Assembly: GCA_015233365.1 (NCBI GenBank)
Contig: JADFXU010000007.1
Coordinates: 1-64,000 of the forward strand
Source: Nitrospirota bacterium
GTDB taxonomy: Bacteria; Nitrospirota; Thermodesulfovibrionia; Thermodesulfovibrionales; Dissulfurispiraceae
Direction: 5' to 3'
Length of the DNA stretch: 64,000 nucleotides
The notes below the pieces were generated by a model. It saw only the letters and a list, made by a program, of their open reading frames with translations. It was not told the origin of the DNA and did no database searches. The stretch's first letter is position 1, and each line of letters begins with the position of its first letter. The position numbers were made by a program, and so were the translations under genes. This document shows, one piece after another, positions 9,067 through 18,082 of this stretch.

Positions 9067-11820
9067 TTATTTCTGGTCGAGCGTTTCCCGCACTCTTTTA
9101 AGGAGTTCGCTCGGAGGTAACGGTTTTGCCATGAACTTGAATTCTGCGTCAGGAAATCCCTTTCCCAGAACGTCCGGCGCGTAACCGCTCATAAAAAGGG
9201 CTTTAATATCCGGTTTTATCGCCAGTATTTCCCTGAACGCTTCTATGCCGTTTTTATTCGGCATTATCACGTCACTGATAAACAGCTTTATTTTGTCTTT
9301 ATTTTCTTTGAACCTGGCCACTGCTTCTTCCCCGTCCGCTGCCTCTATCACTGTATACCCGAACCCCTGAAGCGCCATCCTGAGCGCCCTGGTCAGCGCC
9401 TCATCATCTTCTGCCAAAAGTATGGTCTCGGAACCCCCTGTCGGGGGTACGGGTTCTACATAGGTTTTATGTTCAGCCTTGGCCCGGACTGCGGGCAGAT
9501 ATATTTTGAATTTGCTGCCTGCACCAGGTGCGCTTTCAACCTGAAGAAATCCGTCGTGCTGTTTTATTATTCCATAAACCATAGCCAGACCCAGTCCCGA
9601 CCCTTTGCCCACTTCCTTTGTTGTGAAAAATGGTTCGAATATCCTCTCCGTAGTCTGTGCATCCATACCGATGCCGGTATCTGCCACTGTGATGAGGCCA
9701 TATCTGCCTTCTTTGCCATATCCGTGGATCTCTATGAATTCGCGATCGATTTCCACCTCTTGAGTGTTTATGCTTATTGTACCGCCATTGGGCATGGCGT
9801 CACGTGCATTGGCTGCCAGGTTCATCAACACTTGTTCCAGCTGTCCGCTGTCAGCAATAACAACCAAATTTTCATCTGCAATATTTGAATCCAGTTTTAT
9901 ATTCTCACCAATAATTCTCTTGAGAAATCTGAGAACTGTTTTTATGCTGTCACTCAGGCTTATGTGCCTTAAATCGATAACCTGTTTTCTGCCGAACGTG
10001 AGAAGACTTTTTGTCAAATTTGCCGCCCTTTCACTCAAAGTGAGAATATTGGCTACATACTTGTGTGCAGGCTCGTATTCCTTCATTTCAATTTGACACA
10101 GGGAGGCAAATCCCATCATAGCGCTGACAATATTGTTAAAATCATGCGCTATGCCTCCTGCAAGCTGCCCGACCACTTCCATTTTCTGTGCCTGACGCAG
10201 TTGATGCTCCAGTTTCTCGTGTGCTTCCTCAGCCTGTTTGCGCTCCGTGATGTCGCGGAAGGTGACAACTGCGCCGATGATTTTCCCCTGCTCCAGAATG
10301 GGGGAACTCATATACGATACCGGAAAGCTCGAGCCGTCTTTCCTCCAGAAAACTTCATTTTTGTTGCGGTGAAACTTGCCGTCCTTAAAGGTTTTATATA
10401 TCGGGCACTCTTCTTCCGCATAACGGCTCCCATCTTTTTTTGTATGATGCCATGTCGAGTGGCTGCGCCTGCCTATAAGCTCTTCTTCTCCATAACCGAG
10501 CATCCTGGCAGCCGATGGATTGACAAATGTGTGATTTCCATTCAGGTCCAGGCCTAAAATACCTTCCCCTGATGACCTTAAAATCAAATCTTTTTGATAA
10601 CCCAGCTTCTTGAGTTCATTCTCAGTCTCAATGTGTTCAGTTATATCACGGATCGATTCTATGCCCCCGATTATATTCCCATCCGGATTGAGAAGCGGCG
10701 ACACCGTTATCCAGATGTACGCCCCTTTGCCGTTGTAAAGTCTTGAAGCAAACACTTCGGCAAATAATACACTCCCTTTTTGCTCGACATATTCATACTT
10801 AGCAACAAGCTCTTTATCGTTTTGAAGCACAAGATCTACCAGAAACGGGCGCTGTTCGCCGTAAAAAGCCACTGCGCTGTTGGAATAATGCTTTCCTATT
10901 ATGTCGGCTTTTTGAATACCGGTCATCTCCTCTATGGCACGGTTCCATGCAATCACATTTCTATTTTTATCGATTATTAATGTGGCGTCGGGAAGAAACT
11001 CGATAACATCTTCGAGTTGTTTGTAAGATATTTTCAGTTTCTCCTCTGCTATCTTCTGCTCTGTGCTGTGCTTCTCAAGTGCTGCAGCCATCTTGTTGAA
11101 ACTCATTGCAAATTGATCGATTTCATCATTGCGGTCCGAAATCGCGGCCCTTACACCCAGGTTGCCGTTTGCCAGTTCATCTGTTGCTGCTGCAAGCCCT
11201 CCCATTCTGCGCATGATAAAAAAATCACTCCCGAACCAGGCAATTAAACTTGCCGCAAATCCGGTCAATGTCAATAATATGATGTCACGAAGGAGCTTTC
11301 GGTTAACCTTGGCAAACGCCATATCTGAAGAGATGCCCAGGCATACATAAATACCTTTATCCGTGCCTCTTACCGGTGTGAAAGAAAATATTCGTTTATT
11401 GCCTGCTAAACCCCTGCTCTCAACAGTTCCTTCCTCCTGCGTAAGAATGACCTTTATGATGCCGGAATCCAGCATGTTTTTTCCAACCCATTTCCCGGGA
11501 TCAGGATAGCGGGCAATAATTGTCCCCGATCGGTCAACAGCAAAGAATGACGTTCCTTCAGTCTTTTGAAGATTTGCAATTTTTTCATTAAACCGGTTTG
11601 GATCGATACTCAGCGCAACGCCTGCCGTAACTCGTCCTTCTTTAATTTCACGCTCTATCTCACGGGAGATTAACTTCGCGGAATTAAGCGATTCAGCCTG
11701 TATTGCGGTAATTTCCTGAGCGCGCTGCTCGGACGCCTTGTACAGCAAGAGTAATAGCACAGGAACAAGCGAGATAAAAACTATCGCTAAAATACGTATT
11801 CTTATTGATCTGATACCCAT
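9067..11820 (-). CDS. Membrane-bound hybrid histidine kinase (sensor-HAMP-PAS-PAS-HK-REC)
   Basis: 917 residues. TM1 is near residues 8-26; a periplasmic domain of about 140 residues containing an [10 protein letters not shown] stretch looks Cache-like; TM2 is near 178-200; HAMP follows. Two PAS domains lie at about 265-395 and 405-530, both with PAS-associated motifs. The HisKA box ([14 protein letters not shown]) gives the phospho-accepting His, followed by HATPase N, G1 and G2 boxes (NAANARDAM..., [17 protein letters not shown]). A C-terminal receiver (LAEDDEALT..., phospho-acceptor in LFISDVIMP) ends the protein. Consensus promoter upstream, so it is likely transcribed apart from the next gene. 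Signal unknown. Confidence 0.93.
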   Translation of the reverse strand: MGIRSIRIRILAIVFISLVPVLLLLLYKASEQRAQEITAIQAESLNSAKLISREIEREIKEGRVTAGVALSIDPNRFNEKIANLQKTEGTSFFAVDRSGTIIARYPDPGKWVGKNMLDSGIIKVILTQEEGTVESRGLAGNKRIFSFTPVRGTDKGIYVCLGISSDMAFAKVNRKLLRDIILLTLTGFAASLIAWFGSDFFIMRRMGGLAAATDELANGNLGVRAAISDRNDEIDQFAMSFNKMAAALEKHSTEQKIAEEKLKISYKQLEDVIEFLPDATLIIDKNRNVIAWNRAIEEMTGIQKADIIGKHYSNSAVAFYGEQRPFLVDLVLQNDKELVAKYEYVEQKGSVLFAEVFASRLYNGKGAYIWITVSPLLNPDGNIIGGIESIRDITEHIETENELKKLGYQKDLILRSSGEGILGLDLNGNHTFVNPSAARMLGYGEEELIGRRSHSTWHHTKKDGSRYAEEECPIYKTFKDGKFHRNKNEVFWRKDGSSFPVSYMSSPILEQGKIIGAVVTFRDITERKQAEEAHEKLEHQLRQAQKMEVVGQLAGGIAHDFNNIVSAMMGFASLCQIEMKEYEPAHKYVANILTLSERAANLTKSLLTFGRKQVIDLRHISLSDSIKTVLRFLKRIIGENIKLDSNIADENLVVIADSGQLEQVLMNLAANARDAMPNGGTISINTQEVEIDREFIEIHGYGKEGRYGLITVADTGIGMDAQTTERIFEPFFTTKEVGKGSGLGLAMVYGIIKQHDGFLQVESAPGAGSKFKIYLPAVRAKAEHKTYVEPVPPTGGSETILLAEDDEALTRALRMALQGFGYTVIEAADGEEAVARFKENKDKIKLFISDVIMPNKNGIEAFREILAIKPDIKALFMSGYAPDVLGKGFPDAEFKFMAKPLPPSELLKRVRETLDQK

Positions 11821-11854
11821 TTTATCCTTACATTATTAGGTCCTTATAATCTTT

Positions 11855-11883
11855 ATTGTAAGCAGCTTGACCTTGTTTGTCAA
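11855..11883 (-). promoter_or_regulatory. Sigma-70-type promoter for the hybrid kinase
   Basis: On the minus strand: TTGACA (11878-11883), a 17-bp spacer, then TACAAT (11855-11860), 35 bp before the kinase ATG. This is a near-consensus housekeeping promoter. The -35 is also part of a short hairpin (TTGAC/GTCAA), which could be coincidental. Confidence 0.7.
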
Positions 11884-11917
11884 AGGCTTGCAGTTCACAA
11901 AAGAACCGGCTTCAGAA

Positions 11918-13621
11918 TTACAGCCCGAATTTCTCAATCTTGTAAAACAGACTTCGTATCGATATTTGAAGCAGGGCGGCAGCTTTTGTGCGGTTACCCT
12001 TTGTTTCACGAAGGGCCTCTGTAACGGCAGCGCGTTCCGCTTCATCCACAACCTTTCCGAGAGGCTGTGACCTGACAGAAAGAGGCCGGCTGACTTTTTC
12101 TTCACTGCTCAAGAGTGGAAGGTGTTTCAGTTCCAGAACAGTATCCTGGGGACGCATGGTAATCATGGCCCTCCCGAGTACGTTTTTTAGTTCTCTCACG
12201 TTGCCCGGCCAATCATAAACGGCAAGCGCATCAAGGGCCTCATCCGATATCTTTTGCACTGTGCGCCCGAATTCCTGATTTACTTTAATGATGATATGTT
12301 CCGCCAGGGCTTTTATGTCCTCTTTATGTTCTCTGAGAGCCGGGATATGTATTGGTATAACATTCAGCCGGTAGTAGAGGTCTTCCCTGAACGCACCGGA
12401 CTGAACTTTTTGTTCCAGGTTTGCATTTGTTGCACAAATAACCCTCGCATCTACGGGAACAGCTAGAGTACCCCCTACCCGGACTATTTCTTTTTCCTGG
12501 AGCACCCTCAAGAGCTTACTCTGCAGGCTGTTGCTGATATCTCCTATTTCATCGAGGAAGATAGTTCCGCTGATCGCCTCTTCAAAAAGCCCCCGTTTCC
12601 CCCCCTTCAGCGCACCCGTGAAAGCGCCCCCTTCGTAGCCGAACAATTCGCTTTCAAGAAGATTTTCGGCTATGGCTGCACAATTGACCCTGACAAACTG
12701 TCCCTTCCTCCGCAGGCTTGCATTATGAATGGCATGGGCAAAGAGTTCCTTCCCTGTCCCGCTCTCTCCTCTTAAAAGAACGGTGGCAGGTGTTTCCGCC
12801 GCCATTTTGGCTTGTTCCTTTGCCCTTTGAATAATCAGGCTGTCACCGATAATGTCTTCCCATTTGTAACGCGCCTCCAGATGGCGAAGCAATTTTTTAG
12901 TTCTGGAAAGTTCTTCGGTCAGGGCGATGATTTCGGTGATATCCTGGATCACTCCTACGCTGCCGCGTATTTTCCCTTCTATAAAAATCGGCGCGACATT
13001 CACGATTACCTCTTTTCTGGCCGGCCCCACTTTCATTCTCACATTAAAAACCGGCTTCCCGGTTTTAAGTACTTTTATATGCATGCTCTCACCCTCAGCA
13101 ATATCAACTGTGACCGGTTTGTCAATTACGGCATCCTTCGGAAGCCCCGTGATGCGCGTGTAGGACGAATTGACAATAATATTATTCCCCTTCTCATCTG
13201 CCACAGAAATGGCGTCTCGGGTTGCTTCGATGATCGCCTCGAGAAGACTTCTCGCCTTCCACAGATCGGAAACCTGCCCCGCCAGACTTTTGATTTCTGT
13301 GATATCGCGGAAGACTGCCACTGCCCCTACTATTTGTCCTTCTTCATTCCGGACAGGGACCCTGCTGGTGATAATAAGGGTATCGCCGATGTTCTGCTGC
13401 TGGTTCAGTTCGGGCTCTCCGCTGGACAGGACAAGGGGCAGCCGCGTATTGGGGATGCCGTCAACAGCAGGGCGTCCAATAACGGCATTTGCACGCAATC
13501 CGGTGATTCTCTCGGCAGCTTTGTTGAAGAGGGTCACGATCCCGGCTTCGTTAACGGCAATCATACCGTCATGGGTTGAGTCCAGGATGATTTCTATCTC
13601 TCTTTTGGTTATGGAGCACAT
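11918..13621 (-). CDS. PAS-PAS-AAA+-Fis sigma-54-dependent transcriptional activator
   Basis: 567 residues. Two PAS domains (about 5-110 and 125-235) replace a receiver domain, so it probably senses a small molecule or redox state itself, as in RocR/TyrR-like activators. The AAA+ domain has Walker A GESGTGKE, the sigma-54-contacting loop GAFTGA intact, and Walker B IFLDEIGD. The C-terminus is a Fis-type helix-turn-helix ([20 protein letters not shown]). It lies upstream of the hybrid kinase with a 97-bp gap that holds the kinase promoter. Candidate targets in this window are the two sigma-54 promoters at 23.7 and 40.0 kb, but the link is not shown by the sequence. Confidence 0.94.
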   Translation of the reverse strand: MCSITKREIEIILDSTHDGMIAVNEAGIVTLFNKAAERITGLRANAVIGRPAVDGIPNTRLPLVLSSGEPELNQQQNIGDTLIITSRVPVRNEEGQIVGAVAVFRDITEIKSLAGQVSDLWKARSLLEAIIEATRDAISVADEKGNNIIVNSSYTRITGLPKDAVIDKPVTVDIAEGESMHIKVLKTGKPVFNVRMKVGPARKEVIVNVAPIFIEGKIRGSVGVIQDITEIIALTEELSRTKKLLRHLEARYKWEDIIGDSLIIQRAKEQAKMAAETPATVLLRGESGTGKELFAHAIHNASLRRKGQFVRVNCAAIAENLLESELFGYEGGAFTGALKGGKRGLFEEAISGTIFLDEIGDISNSLQSKLLRVLQEKEIVRVGGTLAVPVDARVICATNANLEQKVQSGAFREDLYYRLNVIPIHIPALREHKEDIKALAEHIIIKVNQEFGRTVQKISDEALDALAVYDWPGNVRELKNVLGRAMITMRPQDTVLELKHLPLLSSEEKVSRPLSVRSQPLGKVVDEAERAAVTEALRETKGNRTKAAALLQISIRSLFYKIEKFGL

Positions 13622-13657
13622 CAGATAAGCTGACTGGCAGACAGGCCCGGCAGAGGA

Positions 13658-14227
13658 TTAAGCCACTTCTTCATCTCTACCGTCTTTTTCCTGTTCCTCG
13701 ATAAATCTGAAAAGCTTTTCCATGGCGTCAATCTGCTGAAGCTTCTTGTTCCTTCCCGAAAACCTTATGATGTCCTCAATGAAATCAGGGGACTCCGGCA
13801 TTTCGGTATTATAAACTCCCCTGTTTGTCACTTTATATCCTTCGATTTCTGTTTTCAGGCCGCTTCCGGAAGCTTCAATCTTCCGCACCGCAATATATCC
13901 GTTCTTTACGTTGAGGAGAGAGAGCGCCGATCGCATATAGCTTATGGCCTCATTCCAGTTCTCAAGCGAGAAATCTATTTCTGCATGAATGAGTACTTCG
14001 TTTTCTCTGGTGATATCAATTGTGCTGATTGAATGCTCTTTTGCAAGATTCCACAGCCTATCGGTTATATTCTGACTGATCTTTTTGTATACGTATGGCA
14101 GCCTGATGTAAAACGCCCGAATTTCCCGGAACAGTTCCATGGCTAATTTTATATCAAGAGAACAGAAAAAGGCAAAAACATTTGGCCCCCCCTGCCCTGG
14201 ATACCCATTGACTTTTCGCTCATGCAC
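13658..14227 (-). CDS. Hypothetical protein, 189 aa
   Basis: I do not recognise the family. No signal peptide or membrane segment is visible; the protein is mixed charged, with a Lys/Glu-rich C-terminus (RFIEEQEKDGRDEEVA). The start is uncertain: the first ATG has no clear ribosome-binding site, and a second ATG at 14140 (MELFREIRAFY) would give 160 residues. It is divergent from the ArsR-type gene with only about 20 bp between starts, so the ArsR operator region may control both. That adjacency, and the lack of overlap with other credible ORFs, is the main reason to accept it as real. Confidence 0.6.
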   Translation of the reverse strand: MHERKVNGYPGQGGPNVFAFFCSLDIKLAMELFREIRAFYIRLPYVYKKISQNITDRLWNLAKEHSISTIDITRENEVLIHAEIDFSLENWNEAISYMRSALSLLNVKNGYIAVRKIEASGSGLKTEIEGYKVTNRGVYNTEMPESPDFIEDIIRFSGRNKKLQQIDAMEKLFRFIEEQEKDGRDEEVA

Positions 14228-14243
14228 TCAATAGAATTTATTG
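14208..14243 (+). promoter_or_regulatory. Leaderless promoter with overlapping ArsR-type operator
   Basis: TTGACT (14208-14213), an 18-bp spacer, TAGAAT (14232-14237), then only nine bases to the ATG at 14247, so the transcript would start at or next to the start codon. The -10 lies inside a perfect inverted repeat CAATA-N5-TATTG (14229-14243), the expected form of an ArsR-family dimer site. This predicts autorepression by the downstream gene, and possibly control of the divergent 189-aa gene. Confidence 0.6.
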
Positions 14244-14246
14244 GGT

Positions 14247-14579
14247 ATGAAGAAGAATAAGACACTTTATGAATTGCAGGCCGAGATCTGTAAGATACTG
14301 GCCAGCCCTATAAGAATAGAAATCATCGCTGCATTGAAAGAGGGAGAAAAATCCGTCACCGAGCTGATTGACATTGTCGGCATTGCCAAGGCAAATGTTT
14401 CCCAGCATCTTGCCGTAATGAGGCTTAAAGGCATATTAAAAAGCAGAAGGGACGGAGTAAATATTTACTATAGCATTGTCAACCCGAAAGTCATCCAGGC
14501 TTGCGGCCTTATGAAGGAAGTCCTTTCAGACCTGCTGGCCGAAAGGGGCAAAATGGCCTCTCTGATAACAAGGTCCTGA
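14247..14579 (+). CDS. ArsR/SmtB-family winged-helix transcriptional regulator
   Basis: 110 residues. The winged helix runs over about residues 10-85 with the family pattern KILASPIRIEIIAAL, then VTELIDIVGIAKANVSQHLAVMRLKGIL as the recognition helix and wing. The classical metal site ELCVCDL is absent: the equivalent alpha-3 segment reads VTELIDIV, without cysteines. It is therefore either a non-metal sensor or a sensor using other residues. The ATG at 14247 is preferred to the TTG at 14241. No Shine-Dalgarno is visible and the promoter is placed for a leaderless message. Confidence 0.88.
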   Translation: MKKNKTLYELQAEICKILASPIRIEIIAALKEGEKSVTELIDIVGIAKANVSQHLAVMRLKGILKSRRDGVNIYYSIVNPKVIQACGLMKEVLSDLLAERGKMASLITRS

Positions 14580-14651
14580 GTATTTCAAATATTTTCCTCA
14601 GTTCAATTTCCTCGCTGCGATGAGTGTCAATAATTCAAAACCAGCCTGCCG

Positions 14652-14682
14652 TTACACTTTTTCGAGCGGCTTGTTATATAAT
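14652..14682 (+). promoter_or_regulatory. Possible promoter before the transketolase-ftsEX run
   Basis: A perfect TATAAT (14677-14682) lies 36 bp before the transketolase ATG. The best -35 is TTACAC (14652-14657) at a long 19-bp spacing, so only the -10 is convincing. Confidence 0.35.
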
Positions 14683-14718
14683 AAATAGAATTTTTTCACC
14701 GGCAAAGGAAATATACAG

Positions 14719-15576
14719 ATGAAAACAGTAATGCAACCCTCCGATATCCTCTCTCTGACAGAACAGGCTCGAATTATCAGAATTGAAATCTTGAAGATGC
14801 TCACTGCCTCGGGCTCCGGCCATACAGGAGGCTCCCTCTCGGCAGCGGACATTGTTACAGCTCTTTATTTCTATAAAATGAGACACCGCCCCCAGGAGCC
14901 GTCATGGCCGGGAAGGGACAGGTTTATTCTGTCAAAAGGTCATGCCGCGCCTGTTCTTTATGCGGCTTTGGCGCTGTCGGGATATTTTGACAAATCCCTT
15001 CTCGCCAATCTCAGGAAACTCGGCTGTCCGTTGCAGGGCCATCCGTCATCAAAACTTATTGAGGGAGTCGAGGTCTCGACAGGTTCTCTCGGGCAGGGTC
15101 TCTCTATTTCAAACGGCATTGCTTTAGGGCTGCGGCTCGATAAAAGTCCTTCCAGGGTTTATTGCCTTATGGGCGACGGAGAAACTCAGGAAGGACAGGT
15201 GTGGGAAGCGGCGATGTCGGCCGGCCACTATAAGCTTGATAACCTTTGCGCCATTGTGGATGTGAATGAACTTCAGATAGACGGTAAATGCGCCGATGTC
15301 ATGAAAATAGAGCCGATTGCGTCAAAATGGAAGTCTTTCAACTGGCATGTATTTGAAATAGACGGTCACAATATGGAAGAGATTGTAAAAACGTTCGATG
15401 AAGCTGAAAAAATAAAAGGTAAGCCTTCGGTGATACTTGCCAGGACAATAAAAAGCAAAGGGGTATCTTTTTTCGAGGGCAAAGCAGAATACCACGGCGT
15501 GACGCCGACAAATGAGGAGCTTGAAAAGGCACTACTGGAGCTGGGTGGAAATGGGAAGCAGAGAAAAGGGAACTGA
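14719..15576 (+). CDS. Transketolase, N-terminal (ThDP pyrophosphate-binding) subunit
   Basis: 285 residues, the N-terminal half of a split transketolase. It binds the diphosphate of ThDP: GDGETQEGQVWEAAM is the GDG metal motif, and SKGHAAPVLYAALA carries the conserved His that contacts the cofactor. The split N/C form is common in archaea and many deep-branching bacteria, and acts in the non-oxidative pentose phosphate pathway. The start has AAAGGAAAT upstream. The C-terminal subunit begins inside its last codons (26-nt overlap), giving coupled 1:1 synthesis. Confidence 0.95.
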   Translation: MKTVMQPSDILSLTEQARIIRIEILKMLTASGSGHTGGSLSAADIVTALYFYKMRHRPQEPSWPGRDRFILSKGHAAPVLYAALALSGYFDKSLLANLRKLGCPLQGHPSSKLIEGVEVSTGSLGQGLSISNGIALGLRLDKSPSRVYCLMGDGETQEGQVWEAAMSAGHYKLDNLCAIVDVNELQIDGKCADVMKIEPIASKWKSFNWHVFEIDGHNMEEIVKTFDEAEKIKGKPSVILARTIKSKGVSFFEGKAEYHGVTPTNEELEKALLELGGNGKQRKGN

Positions 15577-16558
15577 AACCAAATCGCAAAATACAGATTT
15601 CTGCGGCAAGGCAGTGGCCACGCGTGATGCTTACGGGGCAGCGCTTCTGGAATTGGGCAAACGCAATGAAAAAGTGGTAGTGCTTGACGCAGACCTGTCG
15701 GGTTCAACTAAAACTGCAAAATTCGCCAAGACCTTTCCTGACAGGTTTTTTAATATGGGCATTGCTGAACAGGATTTGATCGGCACGGCAGGCGGTCTTT
15801 CCCTGACAGGTAAAATCCCTTTCGCATCGACCTTTGCCGTGTTTCAGACAGGCCGCGCCTGGGAGCAGATACGGCAGACCCTTTGTTATTCGGGGCTTAA
15901 TGTAAAATTGGTTGCCACTCACGCCGGCGTCACGGTCGGTGAGGACGGGGCATCCCACCAGGCGCTGGAGGATATCGCCCTGATGAGGGTCATCCCTCAT
16001 ATGACAGTCATTGTGCCTTGTGACGGCTTTGAAACCAAACAGGTAATTGATGCGATAGCAGATTATGATCACCCTGTCTATGTCCGGCTCGGCAGGTCCA
16101 AGGTCCCTCCTGTCATGCCTGAAGATTACAGGTTCGAGATCGGCAAGGCCTTTACGTTCGGCATAGGCCGGGATGTCACAATTATCGCAACCGGGCTGAT
16201 GGTGGCAATAGCCCTGCAGGCCGCAGAACTGCTGCAAAAAAACGGGTTGGATGCCGGTGTTATCAACATGTCCACTATAAAACCGCTCGACACGCATGCA
16301 GTATTAAAAGCTGCGAAGGGATCCAAATTAATTGTTACCGCCGAGGAACATTCCATTATAGGCGGCCTCGGGGGCGCGGTTTCCGAGGTCCTGTCTGAAA
16401 GCTGTCCGACTCATCTTCGAAGAATAGGCACAAGAGATACCTTCGGGTGCTCTGGGTCTCCGGATGAACTTATAAAACTCTTCGGACTCTCTTCAGAAGA
16501 TATAGTCAAAACCGTAGAGAGTTTTTTCAAAGAATACCACTCTGATGATAGCGTTTGA
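15551..16558 (+). CDS. Transketolase, C-terminal (pyrimidine-binding) subunit
   Basis: 335 residues, the partner of the upstream subunit. It has the PYR domain with the catalytic Glu region (FNMGIAEQDLIGTAGGL) and the C-terminal transketolase domain. It is related to the C-terminal part of DXS as well, but the paired N-terminal half and the length fit split transketolase. The ATG at 15551 (MGSREKG) was chosen over the ORF-track start because GGAGCTGGGTGG precedes it; the overlap with the N-subunit is 26 nt. Its last 14 bases overlap ftsE. Confidence 0.94.
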   Translation: MGSREKGTETKSQNTDFCGKAVATRDAYGAALLELGKRNEKVVVLDADLSGSTKTAKFAKTFPDRFFNMGIAEQDLIGTAGGLSLTGKIPFASTFAVFQTGRAWEQIRQTLCYSGLNVKLVATHAGVTVGEDGASHQALEDIALMRVIPHMTVIVPCDGFETKQVIDAIADYDHPVYVRLGRSKVPPVMPEDYRFEIGKAFTFGIGRDVTIIATGLMVAIALQAAELLQKNGLDAGVINMSTIKPLDTHAVLKAAKGSKLIVTAEEHSIIGGLGGAVSEVLSESCPTHLRRIGTRDTFGCSGSPDELIKLFGLSSEDIVKTVESFFKEYHSDDSV

Positions 16559-17207
16559 AAACGTTTCAAAATTTTACGACCATAATACCGTATTAAAGAA
16601 TATTACATTCACCGTGCAGAAAGGTGAAATGGCGTTTATCACCGGACCCAGTGGCGCCGGGAAATCTACTCTGCTCAAGCTCATGTATATGGAGGAGCTG
16701 CCTGACGAGGGCAACATTTCGATAGAAGATATTCATCTTTCCTCTTTAAAAATGTCGGAAATACCTTTGCTGCGACGAAATATAGGCGTTGTTTTCCAGG
16801 ATTTTAAGCTCATTAATAATCTTACGGTTTTCGACAACGTGGCACTTGCATTGCATATCAGGGGGGTATCTGAAAGAGAAGTGCATTCCTTTTCTTCTGA
16901 AGCGCTGAAAAAGGTGGGGCTTCGCCACGTGGCAGACAGCTATCCCAAGAGTCTTTCTGGCGGAGAGCAACAGAGGGTTGCCATTGCGCGCGCAATAGTA
17001 GGCGGCCCTGTGGTACTGCTCGCCGATGAGCCCACAGGCAATCTCGACCCTGATACGGCACTTGATATTATCACACTCTTTCGCGAGTTGAATAGCCAGG
17101 GGACAACAATACTTATTGCTACACATAACAGGGAACTGCTCAAGAACACCGTCAAGAGGTTACTGAGGCTTGACAGCGGGACCTTGACTGAGGAGACAGT
17201 GTTATGA
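16545..17207 (+). CDS. ftsE: Cell-division ABC ATPase FtsE
   Basis: 220 residues, standard FtsE length. Walker A GPSGAGKST (about 35-43), Q-loop VFQDF, signature [15 protein letters not shown], Walker [14 protein letters not shown], and the H-loop His in IATHNREL. The GGEQQRVA signature and the neighbouring ftsX distinguish it from LolD-type ATPases. FtsEX uses ATP hydrolysis at the septum to drive a periplasmic hydrolase activator, which here is the gene two positions downstream. The 14-nt overlap with transketolase and 4-nt overlap with ftsX place it in one polycistron. Confidence 0.96.
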   Translation: MIAFENVSKFYDHNTVLKNITFTVQKGEMAFITGPSGAGKSTLLKLMYMEELPDEGNISIEDIHLSSLKMSEIPLLRRNIGVVFQDFKLINNLTVFDNVALALHIRGVSEREVHSFSSEALKKVGLRHVADSYPKSLSGGEQQRVAIARAIVGGPVVLLADEPTGNLDPDTALDIITLFRELNSQGTTILIATHNRELLKNTVKRLLRLDSGTLTEETVL

Positions 17208-18079
17208 CAATGTCATACTCCTTTATATCTGCCTTCAAGAGCCTCGGAAGAGAAAAATGGATCAATATTCTTTCAACGCTCACTGTGGCTTCCAGCCTGC
17301 TGATCATAACCCTTGCGGTTTTCTTTCTTTACAATATTGAGCTTATTGCCAATCATCTTCCGGAACGGTTCTCCATGATGGCTTATCTTGAGGACCCGCT
17401 TTCCCGGGAAGAAACCCGGAACATAATTGATTCGCTCAAAAAAAGGCCGGAAGTAGCGAACGTCAAATATATATCCAGGGATGACGCCCTGATTGAATTA
17501 AAGCATACCCTTAAAGATTCCAGGTCTCTCCTTGAAGGCCTTGATGAAAATCCGCTCACATCTTCGATAGAAATAAAATTAAGGAGAGAATTTGTTACTC
17601 CTTCAAGTACTTCCCGGATAGCCGAGGAGATCAGGAAGATACCCGGTATCGATACTATTTATTACGGGGAAAGGATAGCCGAAGCTATACACCTGTTGAA
17701 GCAGTCGGTCCGGAATATAAGCATCATCATTTTTCTGACCATATCTCTGGGCGTTGTTTTTGTGGTCTACAGCACCGTGAAAATCCTGTTCTACAGGAAA
17801 AATGAAGAAATAGAAATCATTAAACTCCTGGGTGCAACCAGCGGCTTCATCAGGACGCCCTTTCTCATCGAAGGGGGTATAATAGGACTGTCAGGCGGCA
17901 TTCTGGGCATCGTCGGAGCATTTGTTTTTTACTTTGCAGTGACCTATCGGTTGAGTACGGTCATCCCTATATTAAAGACGCTGGTTTTCCCGTTCGAGGT
18001 CCTTATTGCCCTCCCCTTTGTCGGCATTATACTGGGGGTAATCGGCTCTGCCATTGCCATAGGCCGGATAAGGCTCTGA
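17204..18079 (+). CDS. ftsX: Cell-division permease-like protein FtsX
   Basis: 291 residues with four membrane helices (about 22-45, 165-190, 215-240, 265-288) and the large periplasmic loop between TM1 and TM2 (residues about 46-160) that binds the EnvC-type coiled coil. The C-terminal FtsX domain motif (LLGATSGFIRTPFLIEGGIIGLSGG) is clear. It overlaps ftsE by four bases. Together with ftsE and the following LytM gene it forms the complete transenvelope system for septal peptidoglycan splitting. Confidence 0.95.
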   Translation: MTMSYSFISAFKSLGREKWINILSTLTVASSLLIITLAVFFLYNIELIANHLPERFSMMAYLEDPLSREETRNIIDSLKKRPEVANVKYISRDDALIELKHTLKDSRSLLEGLDENPLTSSIEIKLRREFVTPSSTSRIAEEIRKIPGIDTIYYGERIAEAIHLLKQSVRNISIIIFLTISLGVVFVVYSTVKILFYRKNEEIEIIKLLGATSGFIRTPFLIEGGIIGLSGGILGIVGAFVFYFAVTYRLSTVIPILKTLVFPFEVLIALPFVGIILGVIGSAIAIGRIRL

Positions 18080-18082
18080 TTG

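Noticed and set aside
16840-16854. TGGCAC-N5-TTGC, an exact sigma-54 -24/-12 match
   Set aside because: It lies in the middle of ftsE, encodes conserved residues, and has no gene start at a suitable distance downstream.
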